Below, in pieces: positions 1 to 6,474 of a DNA stretch of 14,482 nucleotides. This stretch comes from Lachnospiraceae bacterium UBA1748 (GTDB lineage: Bacteria > Bacillota > Clostridia > Lachnospirales > Lachnospiraceae). Positions within the stretch are counted from its first letter, which is position 1. Each line of letters opens with the position of its first letter. The notes beneath the pieces are model-generated. The model made no database searches and was not told the DNA's origin. It worked only from the letters and a program-made list of their open reading frames with translations. The stretch is from contig DCHQ01000031.1 of NCBI GenBank assembly GCA_002314855.1, forward strand, positions 757 through 15,238, given 5' to 3'. A program made the position numbers and the translations under genes.

Positions 1-841
1 CATTAACACGGATAAAGTTGATATCAAATGAACCATTTGGTCCAAATATATTCTCTACTTCATCGCCCTCATTCTTACGAAGAAGACCATGATCTACAAA
101 TACACATGTAAGCTGCTTACCAATAGCCTTGGCAAGAAGTGCTGCAAGAACAGATGAATCTACACCACCTGAAAGAGCAAGTAATACCTTACCATCCCCT
201 ACTTTCTCACGTACTTCCTTGATAGTATTCTCTACGAAAGAATCCATCTTCCATGTACCAGCTGTCTGACAGATATTTCTAACGAAGTTAAAGAGGATTT
301 CCTTACCCTTTACTGTATGAAGTACTTCTGGATGGAACTGAATAGCATATAACTTCTTCTCTTCATTAGCATCAGCTGCAACTGGGCAGTCTGCTGTATG
401 AGCTATAACTTCAAATCCTGGTGCTGGCTTTGAAATGTAATCAAAGTGACTCATCCATACAACAGTCTTGTCCTCAACACCTGCAAAAAGAGAATCCTTA
501 GCTCCATCAATATATGTCTCTGTCTTACCATACTCACGTACTGGAGCCTTCTCAACGTTACCACCAAGAATATGATTCATAAGCTGAGCACCATAGCAAA
601 GGCCAAGAACTGGAATACCAAGCTCAAAAAGTTCCTTTGTGTATGTAGGAGCTCCCTCTTCATAACAACTGTTAGGTCCACCTGTAAGGATAATACCCTT
701 TGGATTCATTGCTTTAATCTGGTCAATTGGTGTACGGTAAGAATAAATCTCACAATAAACATTACACTCACGTACTCTTCTAGCAACTAGCTGGTTATAC
801 TGGCCACCGAAGTCAATTACTATTACTTTTTCTTCCACCAT
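1..841 (-). CDS. guaA: GMP synthase (glutamine-hydrolysing), N-terminal part, cut by window edge
   Basis: Makes GMP from XMP, ATP and glutamine in the cytoplasm, the last step of guanine nucleotide synthesis. The gene reads leftward and runs off the window after 280 codons; the family is usually about 510-520 residues, so roughly the last 45% is missing. Seen in the translation: a class I glutamine amidotransferase domain with GLCYGAQ (nucleophile Cys82) and QFHPE (His170, Glu172), then the start of the ATP pyrophosphatase domain with the P-loop ALSGGVDSS (Ser224-Ser230). The catalytic triad and P-loop are intact. The start is ATG at 841, with an AAAGG-type ribosome binding site about 11 bases upstream. 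It lies 22 bases downstream of the guanine deaminase gene, so the two are probably cotranscribed as a purine salvage unit. Identification is firm. Confidence 0.97.
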   Translation of the reverse strand, partial: MVEEKVIVIDFGGQYNQLVARRVRECNVYCEIYSYRTPIDQIKAMNPKGIILTGGPNSCYEEGAPTYTKELFELGIPVLGLCYGAQLMNHILGGNVEKAPVREYGKTETYIDGAKDSLFAGVEDKTVVWMSHFDYISKPAPGFEVIAHTADCPVAADANEEKKLYAIQFHPEVLHTVKGKEILFNFVRNICQTAGTWKMDSFVENTIKEVREKVGDGKVLLALSGGVDSSVLAALLAKAIGKQLTCVFVDHGLLRKNEGDEVENIFGPNGSFDINFIRVN

Positions 842-863
842 GTGTAATCTAACCTTTCTATAT

Positions 864-1322
864 TTAGTAGATAGTTCTATTCAAACTATTATACTCTTCA
901 AAAAGTTCTAGGCAAGCATCTCTATCAATCATTGTTAAAAAATCTTCAAGTTTGTCTCTTCCGCCAAAGATTTTATCGAACTTGTCATCTCTAAATCCAA
1001 TCATACCATTATCTTCTATGGTTGCGCCATAAAAAACTTTATCGAGATTGGCCCACATACATGCACACAAGCACATATGACACGGCTCACCTGTTGTATA
1101 TAACTCACATCCTGACAAATCATAGGTTCCAAGATTGGCACAGGCATCATGTATAGCCATTATTTCACCATGACAGGTAGGGTCATTGTTAAGTAGTACC
1201 TTGTTATGTCCTCTGCCAACAACCTCTCCGTCTTTTACTATGACGGAACCAAATGGACCACCATGATTATTGTGGATACCTTCCCTGGCTTCTTCTATTG
1301 CCATTTGCATATATTTATTCAT
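864..1322 (-). CDS. guaD: Guanine deaminase (cytidine deaminase-like fold)
   Basis: A 152-residue zinc-dependent deaminase that most likely hydrolyses guanine to xanthine and ammonia. Seen: C-H-G-E at residues 50-53 (zinc ligand His51, proton shuttle Glu53), and G-E-P-C-H-M-C at 78-84 (zinc ligands Cys81 and Cys84). Length, the GGPFG segment at 21-25 and the aromatic C-terminus (…NRTIY) match the Bacillus subtilis GuaD type, whose C-terminal tail closes the active site. The usual HAE is HGE here, a mild change. The start is ATG at 1322 with AAGGGG eight bases upstream. The next gene downstream is GMP synthase, which supports a purine role: xanthine can be converted to XMP and then to GMP. A tRNA adenosine deaminase (TadA) or cytosine deaminase is the alternative, but the N- and C-termini fit GuaD better. 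Confidence 0.85.
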   Translation of the reverse strand: MNKYMQMAIEEAREGIHNNHGGPFGSVIVKDGEVVGRGHNKVLLNNDPTCHGEIMAIHDACANLGTYDLSGCELYTTGEPCHMCLCACMWANLDKVFYGATIEDNGMIGFRDDKFDKIFGGRDKLEDFLTMIDRDACLELFEEYNSLNRTIY

Positions 1323-1365
1323 AATAATAACCCCTTAAAAACTTATTTATAAGCTTATTATATAG

Positions 1366-1399
1366 GAAAACAAAAAGAAAACCTACACTAATGTGTAGG
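1366..1399 (-). terminator. Intrinsic terminator or attenuator in the guaD leader
   Basis: A perfect 7-bp stem (1382-1388 with 1393-1399, loop of four) is followed on the minus strand by TTTTCTTTTTGTTTT. The plus-strand exit has no T-run, so it works leftward. No gene lies between it and the minus-strand promoter at 1474-1503, so it would act on the guaD leader itself, roughly 45-60 bases before the guaD start. It could be the attenuation arm of a leader or could end a small leader RNA of about 100 bases. I do not recognise a known aptamer before it. Confidence 0.7.
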
Positions 1400-1419
1400 C
1401 CTCTAAAAAAAGTATAAAA

Positions 1420-1440
1420 GGGGGGGGAATTAGTCTAATT
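1420..1440. repeat. G8 homopolymer next to a perfect small palindrome
   Basis: Eight consecutive G on the plus strand (1420-1427; C8 in the guaD leader RNA) directly followed by the perfect inverted repeat AATTAG-T-CTAATT (1428-1440). An eight-base G tract is striking in AT-rich intergenic DNA. In the guaD leader RNA the C tract plus the following TT is complementary to the AAGGGG Shine-Dalgarno sequence of guaD at 1331-1336. A regulatory role is inference. Confidence 0.6.
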
Positions 1441-1463
1441 AATACGTTTTATCTCTTAAACTG

Positions 1464-1483
1464 ACTGTATAATATCATACGGT
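1464..1483. promoter_or_regulatory. Imperfect dyad, possible operator over the guaD -10
   Basis: ACTGTAT-N6-ATACGGT is a 7-bp inverted repeat with one mismatch. It covers the likely -10 hexamer of the minus-strand promoter (1474-1479), a typical position for a repressor site. No regulator can be named from it. Confidence 0.35.
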
Positions 1484-1503
1484 ACTTAACAAAAACTTAA
1501 CAA
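1474..1503 (-). promoter_or_regulatory. Probable guaD-guaA promoter
   Basis: On the minus strand TTGTTA (1498-1503) and TATGAT (1474-1479) are separated by 18 bases, a reasonable sigma-A type pair. Transcription would start near 1467 and give a leader of about 145 bases before guaD. The -35 falls inside the TTAACA repeats. Confidence 0.5.
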
Positions 1504-1510
1504 CTTAACA
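1485..1510. repeat. Three TTAACA direct repeats, likely regulator binding site
   Basis: CTTAAC occurs at 1485, 1496 and 1504, each continuing into A. The first two are 11 bases apart (TTAACA-N5-TTAACA), one helical turn; the third is 8 bases on. A further TTAACA at 1592-1597 overlaps the response regulator leader. Same-face 11-bp direct repeats are the known binding pattern of winged-helix OmpR/PhoB and SARP regulators, and TTAACA-N5 resembles the PhoP box described in Bacillus. The site lies between the divergent guaD and response regulator genes, so either could be the target. Confidence 0.5.
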
Positions 1511-1522
1511 AAATTAAAAAAA

Positions 1523-1551
1523 TTTATTTTAATTTTCATTTATATTATAAT
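1523..1551 (+). promoter_or_regulatory. Probable promoter of the response regulator operon
   Basis: A perfect -10 TATAAT at 1546-1551 has only a poor -35 (TTTATT at 1523-1528, 17-base spacing). Direct repeats lie just upstream. A good -10 with a weak -35 and an upstream repeat array is what an activator-dependent promoter looks like; autoregulation is possible. Confidence 0.45.
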
Positions 1552-1598
1552 AATAGAAGAAAAAAGGTGTGCCACGCACAAATAATTGGGGTTAACAA

Positions 1599-2717
1599 AT
1601 GTATAGAATTATTGTTGTAGATGACGAAATGCTGGCAATAAAGCGTTTTGAACATATAGTACAAAAAGAAAACAGAGTAAAGCTTGTCGAATCATTCTCA
1701 GATGGTCTAGAAGCTCTTGAATATATTAAGGATAATACTATTGATATAGCCTTCCTAGATATTGAAATGCCTGAAATCAACGGTCTCGAGCTTGCTAACA
1801 GGATGCTTGAGGTTGATCCATATATCAATATTATGTTTGTGACAGCTTATGACCAATATGCACTTGATGCCTTTAAGGCTCACGCTATTGGATATATGCT
1901 TAAGCCTCTTGATATAGAAGCATTCACAGAGCAGATTAACCAGTTTTCTAAAACAAAGGAGCCTAGAAAGCTAAAATCTGGTACAAGTACAGGCACTACT
2001 GATACTAAAAAACTTATTGTGCGTTTCTTAGGTCAAAGTCTCTGCTATGACGAGGCTTCACCTAATACGCCTATTTCATTCCGTACAGCCAAAGCTTTTG
2101 AATTATTTGCTCTTCTGGTTCATCACTATAAAACACCTTTATCAAAGTTCACTATTCTTGATACGCTGTTTCCAGATGCTGATTATGAAAAAGCCAATAA
2201 ATTGTTCTATGTAAGCTGTTCATACTTAAGAAGTGCCTTTTCCAAGCTGAATTATCCAGACATGCTCATACGAGACAACGATAACTATAGAATTAATACA
2301 GATATACTCGATTGCGATTACATTAGTCTCGTAGATTCAGAAAGTAAGTTATCATCGCTTAGTGCTGATGAATTAGCCTCGCTAGCTTCTTATTGTAACG
2401 GCGAATATCTAATGGGGAAGAGCTTTGACTGGTCCATTGAAACCAAGGCTTATATTGAAACTCTAACTAGAAAGCTTCTTCTTGCTCTTTCAGACAAATA
2501 TTCTACTGAAGATAAGCCTATAGAAGCCATATCAACACTTGAGAAATACATTATGACTGATCCATATAATGAAGAAGTTATTACCAAGCTTGTTAAACTG
2601 CTAGTAACTAACAATCAACTAGCCAAAGCAAGGATTATCTATTCAACATACGAATCAAAGCTTCAGAATGAGTATGGACTTGATCCTAATCCTGCAATCA
2701 AGAAGTTACTAAAATAA
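1599..2717 (+). CDS. Response regulator with SARP-type output (REC - winged helix - BTAD)
   Basis: A 372-residue cytoplasmic transcription regulator. Residues 1-118 form a receiver domain with acidic pocket Asp8/Asp9, phosphorylation site Asp54 (FLDIEMP), Thr82 and Lys102 (LKPL), all intact. Its style (AYDQYALDAFKAHAIGY) resembles receivers of LytTR regulators. About residues 135-232 look like an OmpR/SARP winged helix, and about 235-372 like a bacterial transcriptional activator domain with helical repeats, as in SARP regulators. The start is ATG at 1599, with GGGG seven bases upstream. Two sensor kinase-like genes follow on the same strand, the first after 30 bases, so it is probably their partner. 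Targets are unknown; the TTAACA repeats upstream are a candidate site. The domain reading is confident, the biological role is not. Confidence 0.9.
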   Translation: MYRIIVVDDEMLAIKRFEHIVQKENRVKLVESFSDGLEALEYIKDNTIDIAFLDIEMPEINGLELANRMLEVDPYINIMFVTAYDQYALDAFKAHAIGYMLKPLDIEAFTEQINQFSKTKEPRKLKSGTSTGTTDTKKLIVRFLGQSLCYDEASPNTPISFRTAKAFELFALLVHHYKTPLSKFTILDTLFPDADYEKANKLFYVSCSYLRSAFSKLNYPDMLIRDNDNYRINTDILDCDYISLVDSESKLSSLSADELASLASYCNGEYLMGKSFDWSIETKAYIETLTRKLLLALSDKYSTEDKPIEAISTLEKYIMTDPYNEEVITKLVKLLVTNNQLAKARIIYSTYESKLQNEYGLDPNPAIKKLLK

Positions 2718-2747
2718 CCATTAATAATAGTTATTAGAATTTAAATT

Positions 2748-4571
2748 ATGAAAAAATCCATGACATACATAACAAATATATTATTGCTACTGGCAACATC
2801 CTTTGTTGTGTTTTTTATGTCGCTCTTTTTTTCATACTTCCCACTTCATGGTCAAATGGGAAATGGGCTATGCGATATGTCAGCTCTTTCATTTGACAGT
2901 AAAGCTCATTATCCTTTGTGCAATGAGTTTATTCGAACTTCATTTAATGAAGAAACCATGGATGCAGTATATGAATGCACTGTACTGCTGCCAGAAGATG
3001 TTTTTTCTGTAGCACTTCGTGTTCCACCTGTTGACGCAACAAATGATATATACATAAATGATACTCTCGTCCTTCATAGAAAGGCAAATAAAACAGATAC
3101 TCTTTTCAATACTCCTCGAGTTGTAACGTATAATCTTCGACCAGAGGATAACCACTCATTGCATATAGTGCTCCTGGTAACCGATCCTAACAAATACTTT
3201 ACTGCTTCTTCCCTAAGTCCACTTGCCTACAGAGATTTTCTGATTGGTTCTGTATCTGGTTTATATTTCTTCCAGAACTTATTTGTCTTATTCGATGTAG
3301 TTCTTATAAGTATCTGTGCTATTGCTGTGGTATTTCACTTTATTTGCTTCTTATATAGAGATACTGTGGCAAGAGAACATTTATTTTTCTCGTTACTCGC
3401 ATTATCAGGCATTGTATGTCTTCTCTTTTCTAATCAAAGAAGTATTTCTTTTCTATTCCAATCCATTCCTCTCGAAATTGGAACGAAGATATTAATATTA
3501 GGATATTTCCTAAGATTGTTCTCACTTCTTGAACTTGAAAATGTTGCATTTAACAATCTATCACGAAGAAAGACTTTAGCAGTTCTTCGTGTAACCAACT
3601 ATATTCTTCCGCTTTTATTTTTAATATTACCTATACCATACGTTTTTTACGCTCAGCCAATATACTATGTACTCACAGCTATATGTATCATGCTTGCAAT
3701 AAATGAAGGTCTACGTTCATATCAGTATGAACCTAATGTTTTCACAAGAGTGATGTTAATTGGTTACATTTTTCTGTTCATAGGAGCATTCTCTGATATC
3801 ACACATGTTTTCGGAATAAACAAAGCTTATTCCACTTTTTATGCAGCTCAGATTCTTTTTATTCTTCTGCAAAGTATTATTACTTCTATTCAGTACACTA
3901 ATTCACTGAAAACAAACCAGCGACTTTCTGTTGACTTGAAACAAAGAGTTTTTAATCTTCAGAATAATAAGAATACCTATATAAGTACACATATCGATCC
4001 TAAATATATTTATAATACTTTATCGCTTGTTGAGAAAAATATTGACCAGGATCAGGACAAGGTTGATATGCTCATTCAGTCGCTTTCAAAATATCTTAGA
4101 CATACCTTTGACTACGATGTAGACAGCCCAGTTTATTCTTACAAAAAAGAACTGGAGCTTTGCTATGCTATGGCCAATATTATTACAACGAAATCGCCGC
4201 ATATAAAAATAGAATTTAATATCGAAGAGAATTTGCCAGATGTAAAGATTCCTATGTTTTCTTTGGCTGCACTTATTGATAATGCACTTACCTATTCTCT
4301 TAAGGGAACACTACATCCTACTATTTCTATATCAATAAAGAACACAGGAAAGTTTGTTGAATTTTCTTCTTATGACAACGGAATTGGTATGACACAAAAT
4401 GATATTGACTACGTTTTAGGTCAACCACACGTTGTTGTAGCTTATGGTTTATATCAGATTAATCAGGTTCTTATAGATAAATGTCAGACCAGTTTAAATA
4501 TTAATAGTAAGGTTAATAGATATACTATTGTCTCTTTCCTTATTCCGGTAGCAGTTAAGGAGGATGAATAA
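2748..4571 (+). CDS. 7TM sensor histidine kinase-like protein lacking the phosphoacceptor His (probable pseudokinase)
   Basis: A 607-residue membrane protein. Order: TM helix at about 7-30; extracellular beta-rich domain at about 31-165 that resembles the 7TM-DISM extracellular family; seven TM helices at about 173-385; short coil; LytS-like dimerisation and ATPase domains. The H-box reads HIDPKYIYNTL, with Lys419 where the family (NPHFLFN) has the phosphorylated histidine. The N-box has Asp511-Asn512 instead of Glu-Asn, G1 is intact (DNGIGM, 543-548), part of G2 remains (YGL, 566-568), and the final GT motif is replaced by RYT. ATP binding may survive, but normal autophosphorylation on this chain is not expected. 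No clear Shine-Dalgarno sequence precedes ATG 2748. It overlaps the next gene, its apparent paralogue, by one base. Probably a sensory partner of that kinase (inference). Confidence 0.85.
   Translation: MKKSMTYITNILLLLATSFVVFFMSLFFSYFPLHGQMGNGLCDMSALSFDSKAHYPLCNEFIRTSFNEETMDAVYECTVLLPEDVFSVALRVPPVDATNDIYINDTLVLHRKANKTDTLFNTPRVVTYNLRPEDNHSLHIVLLVTDPNKYFTASSLSPLAYRDFLIGSVSGLYFFQNLFVLFDVVLISICAIAVVFHFICFLYRDTVAREHLFFSLLALSGIVCLLFSNQRSISFLFQSIPLEIGTKILILGYFLRLFSLLELENVAFNNLSRRKTLAVLRVTNYILPLLFLILPIPYVFYAQPIYYVLTAICIMLAINEGLRSYQYEPNVFTRVMLIGYIFLFIGAFSDITHVFGINKAYSTFYAAQILFILLQSIITSIQYTNSLKTNQRLSVDLKQRVFNLQNNKNTYISTHIDPKYIYNTLSLVEKNIDQDQDKVDMLIQSLSKYLRHTFDYDVDSPVYSYKKELELCYAMANIITTKSPHIKIEFNIEENLPDVKIPMFSLAALIDNALTYSLKGTLHPTISISIKNTGKFVEFSSYDNGIGMTQNDIDYVLGQPHVVVAYGLYQINQVLIDKCQTSLNINSKVNRYTIVSFLIPVAVKEDE
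4558..4564 (+). promoter_or_regulatory. Strong Shine-Dalgarno at the kinase-kinase junction
   Basis: AAGGAGG lies seven bases before ATG 4571, inside the last codons of the preceding gene, whose TAA shares its final A with that ATG (TAATG). This gives translational coupling plus strong independent initiation for the second kinase. The first kinase has no comparable site, so the intact kinase may be made in excess. Confidence 0.75.
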
Positions 4572-6403
4572 TGAAAAAACAATCGTTGCCTATTTTCATC
4601 TTCTCATTAATGGTTGCTGTATTTGTAATATTTGTACTCAACTTTATCTATATGTCACCATATGATACAGTACACTCTATTAATGGATATTATGATATTT
4701 CTGATTGCTCCGATAAAAATTTAGCTTATGCATTAGAAGGAAACTGGAACTATCAGCACTATATACCAAGCACAAAAAATGCTGACCTACCAGCTGCCAT
4801 AAGCCATAATACAGGAGAAACCATATATACCTGTCACGTAAAAGTTCCGGCAGCTAATACATATTACTGTCTTTTCATACCCCGTATTTGTTCTGACTAT
4901 AAAATTGTCATAAATGGAGAGACTATATATAAAAATGGTGTCTACGATAATAAAACATCATTTATCAACTATGCTAACACCTATTCTTTTTATTCCGATA
5001 GTGATGAAATAGATATCGAACTGCATACAACTGCTCTTCCTGCCCTACCATATAAGGCTTTCCCAATATTAATTGGTCCACCAGCAGCAACCAACGTACT
5101 ATTTATAGAAGAATTATCAGTTGATACAATCCTATTTATCATTATGATAGTATCCGGCATATATTATGCTATAATAGCATCTCTTAACAAAACTGAACGA
5201 AGCTATAAGGCTTTTTCCGCTATTTGCTTTATTATGGCGCTACGATGCTCTATCAATAATTCTGTATTCCTGGGATTACAGTTCCCACAAATACCTAATG
5301 CGTTTGTAGAGTTTACTATCCCAATTATTACACCTTTACTAATCATAGCTATTTTGATTTATACAAATACATTGTATGAAAAATGTTTTAATAAGATAGC
5401 ACTTACTATTAATGTAATACTATCCGCCATATATATATTGCTGGCTCCATTTTTCAACTACAAATATCCATTTGCATTCCTGATATTTTATATCGTTATC
5501 AATGTGTATACCACTTTGTTAATTATCATAACAGGAATAAAACTATCGAAAAACAAAATAGTCAATGCAAGCTCTTTTGTTATTAGTTCAGCTATTATGC
5601 TTATCGCTATAGTCATGGAATCAACCCTTAATATGTATGACTACAAATTTGGTCATGCCATGAATATAGGATTTGTATTCTACGTATTATTGCAGACAAA
5701 TACGTTCCTGATTAAGCTAAAGTCTACCTACACTAAAGAAAAGGAATTAACAGGTTCATATACCAAGATACTAGAAGCGGCTAAGCAGGAGCAAAGTAAC
5801 TTTATTGCTTCTCACCTAAAGCCTCATTTCATCTTTAACTCTCTAAATGCCATTGGTGGCTACGCATTATTTGACCCTGAAAAGGCCAAGAAAATATGCT
5901 CTTCACTGGAGATGTATAACAAGCAGATGTTTGAGCACAATAACCTAAAAGAAACAAATACTCTTGATAATGAAATAGAACTGGCTGAGGCTTTTGGATA
6001 TATTGAGTCCGAACGTTTCCCAAATATTACTATTACCTATGATATTGAAGATGGGCTTGGCGATACTATTGTTCCTTCTCTTTTAATTCAGCCGCTCCTT
6101 GAAAATGCAATTAACCATGGTATAAGAAAACGTTCTGCCAAGATTCCAGGACATATTAATATATCTGTACACAATATCAATAACTTCGTGAATATCGAAA
6201 TAAAAGATGATGGTGTTGGTATGGATGAGGAAACTGTGAAACGCATAAAGCTTCCACCTTCAGATAACAGTTATCATAGTATATTCCACCTATCACTTAG
6301 ACTTGGTGAATTATATTATGAAGAGCTTCATATAGAAAGTGCTCCTAATGAAGGAACTACTGTATCATTTAAAATACCTAGAAATAAACATACTACTGAT
6401 TAA
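4571..6403 (+). CDS. 7TM sensor histidine kinase with intact phosphoacceptor
   Basis: A 610-residue sensor kinase, colinear with the preceding protein. TM helix at about 7-28; extracellular domain at about 30-180 with the LEGNWNY segment and YKIVINGE strand typical of 7TM-DISM extracellular (sugar-binding-like jelly roll) domains; seven TM helices at about 185-390; cytoplasmic LytS-like kinase. The H-box HLKPHFIFNSL has His419, the N-box QPLLENAINHG has Glu511-Asn512, G1 is DDGVGM (546-551), and the last motif GTTV is present. G2 is unusual: around residues 570-576 it reads SIFHLSL, without the normal glycines. It probably autophosphorylates, alone or with its partner, and passes phosphate to Asp54 of the regulator. 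The ligand is unknown; a carbohydrate or another extracellular small molecule is a family-based guess. The operon ends at the terminator 6423-6454. Confidence 0.88.
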   Translation: MKKQSLPIFIFSLMVAVFVIFVLNFIYMSPYDTVHSINGYYDISDCSDKNLAYALEGNWNYQHYIPSTKNADLPAAISHNTGETIYTCHVKVPAANTYYCLFIPRICSDYKIVINGETIYKNGVYDNKTSFINYANTYSFYSDSDEIDIELHTTALPALPYKAFPILIGPPAATNVLFIEELSVDTILFIIMIVSGIYYAIIASLNKTERSYKAFSAICFIMALRCSINNSVFLGLQFPQIPNAFVEFTIPIITPLLIIAILIYTNTLYEKCFNKIALTINVILSAIYILLAPFFNYKYPFAFLIFYIVINVYTTLLIIITGIKLSKNKIVNASSFVISSAIMLIAIVMESTLNMYDYKFGHAMNIGFVFYVLLQTNTFLIKLKSTYTKEKELTGSYTKILEAAKQEQSNFIASHLKPHFIFNSLNAIGGYALFDPEKAKKICSSLEMYNKQMFEHNNLKETNTLDNEIELAEAFGYIESERFPNITITYDIEDGLGDTIVPSLLIQPLLENAINHGIRKRSAKIPGHINISVHNINNFVNIEIKDDGVGMDEETVKRIKLPPSDNSYHSIFHLSLRLGELYYEELHIESAPNEGTTVSFKIPRNKHTTD

Positions 6404-6422
6404 AATCATAATTCGAAAATAA

Positions 6423-6454
6423 AAAAACCAGATAACCTTCGTTATCTGGTTTTT
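6423..6454. terminator. Bidirectional intrinsic terminator
   Basis: A 14-bp perfect stem (6423-6436 with 6441-6454) with loop CTTC has A-runs and T-runs on both sides. It ends the signalling operon rightward and the purF-like operon leftward; the two stop codons are only about 70 bases apart. Confidence 0.93.
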
Positions 6455-6474
6455 GTTATTTACAAAAGAACTAA

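Noticed and set aside
446..790. Plus-strand open frame of 114 codons
   Set aside because: It lies antisense within guaA, has no ribosome binding site or recognisable protein character, and guaA is unambiguous there.
1323..1470. Purine riboswitch upstream of guaD
   Set aside because: The conserved aptamer core segments expected for the guanine/adenine class are not present on the minus strand; only a terminator and a C-tract are seen.
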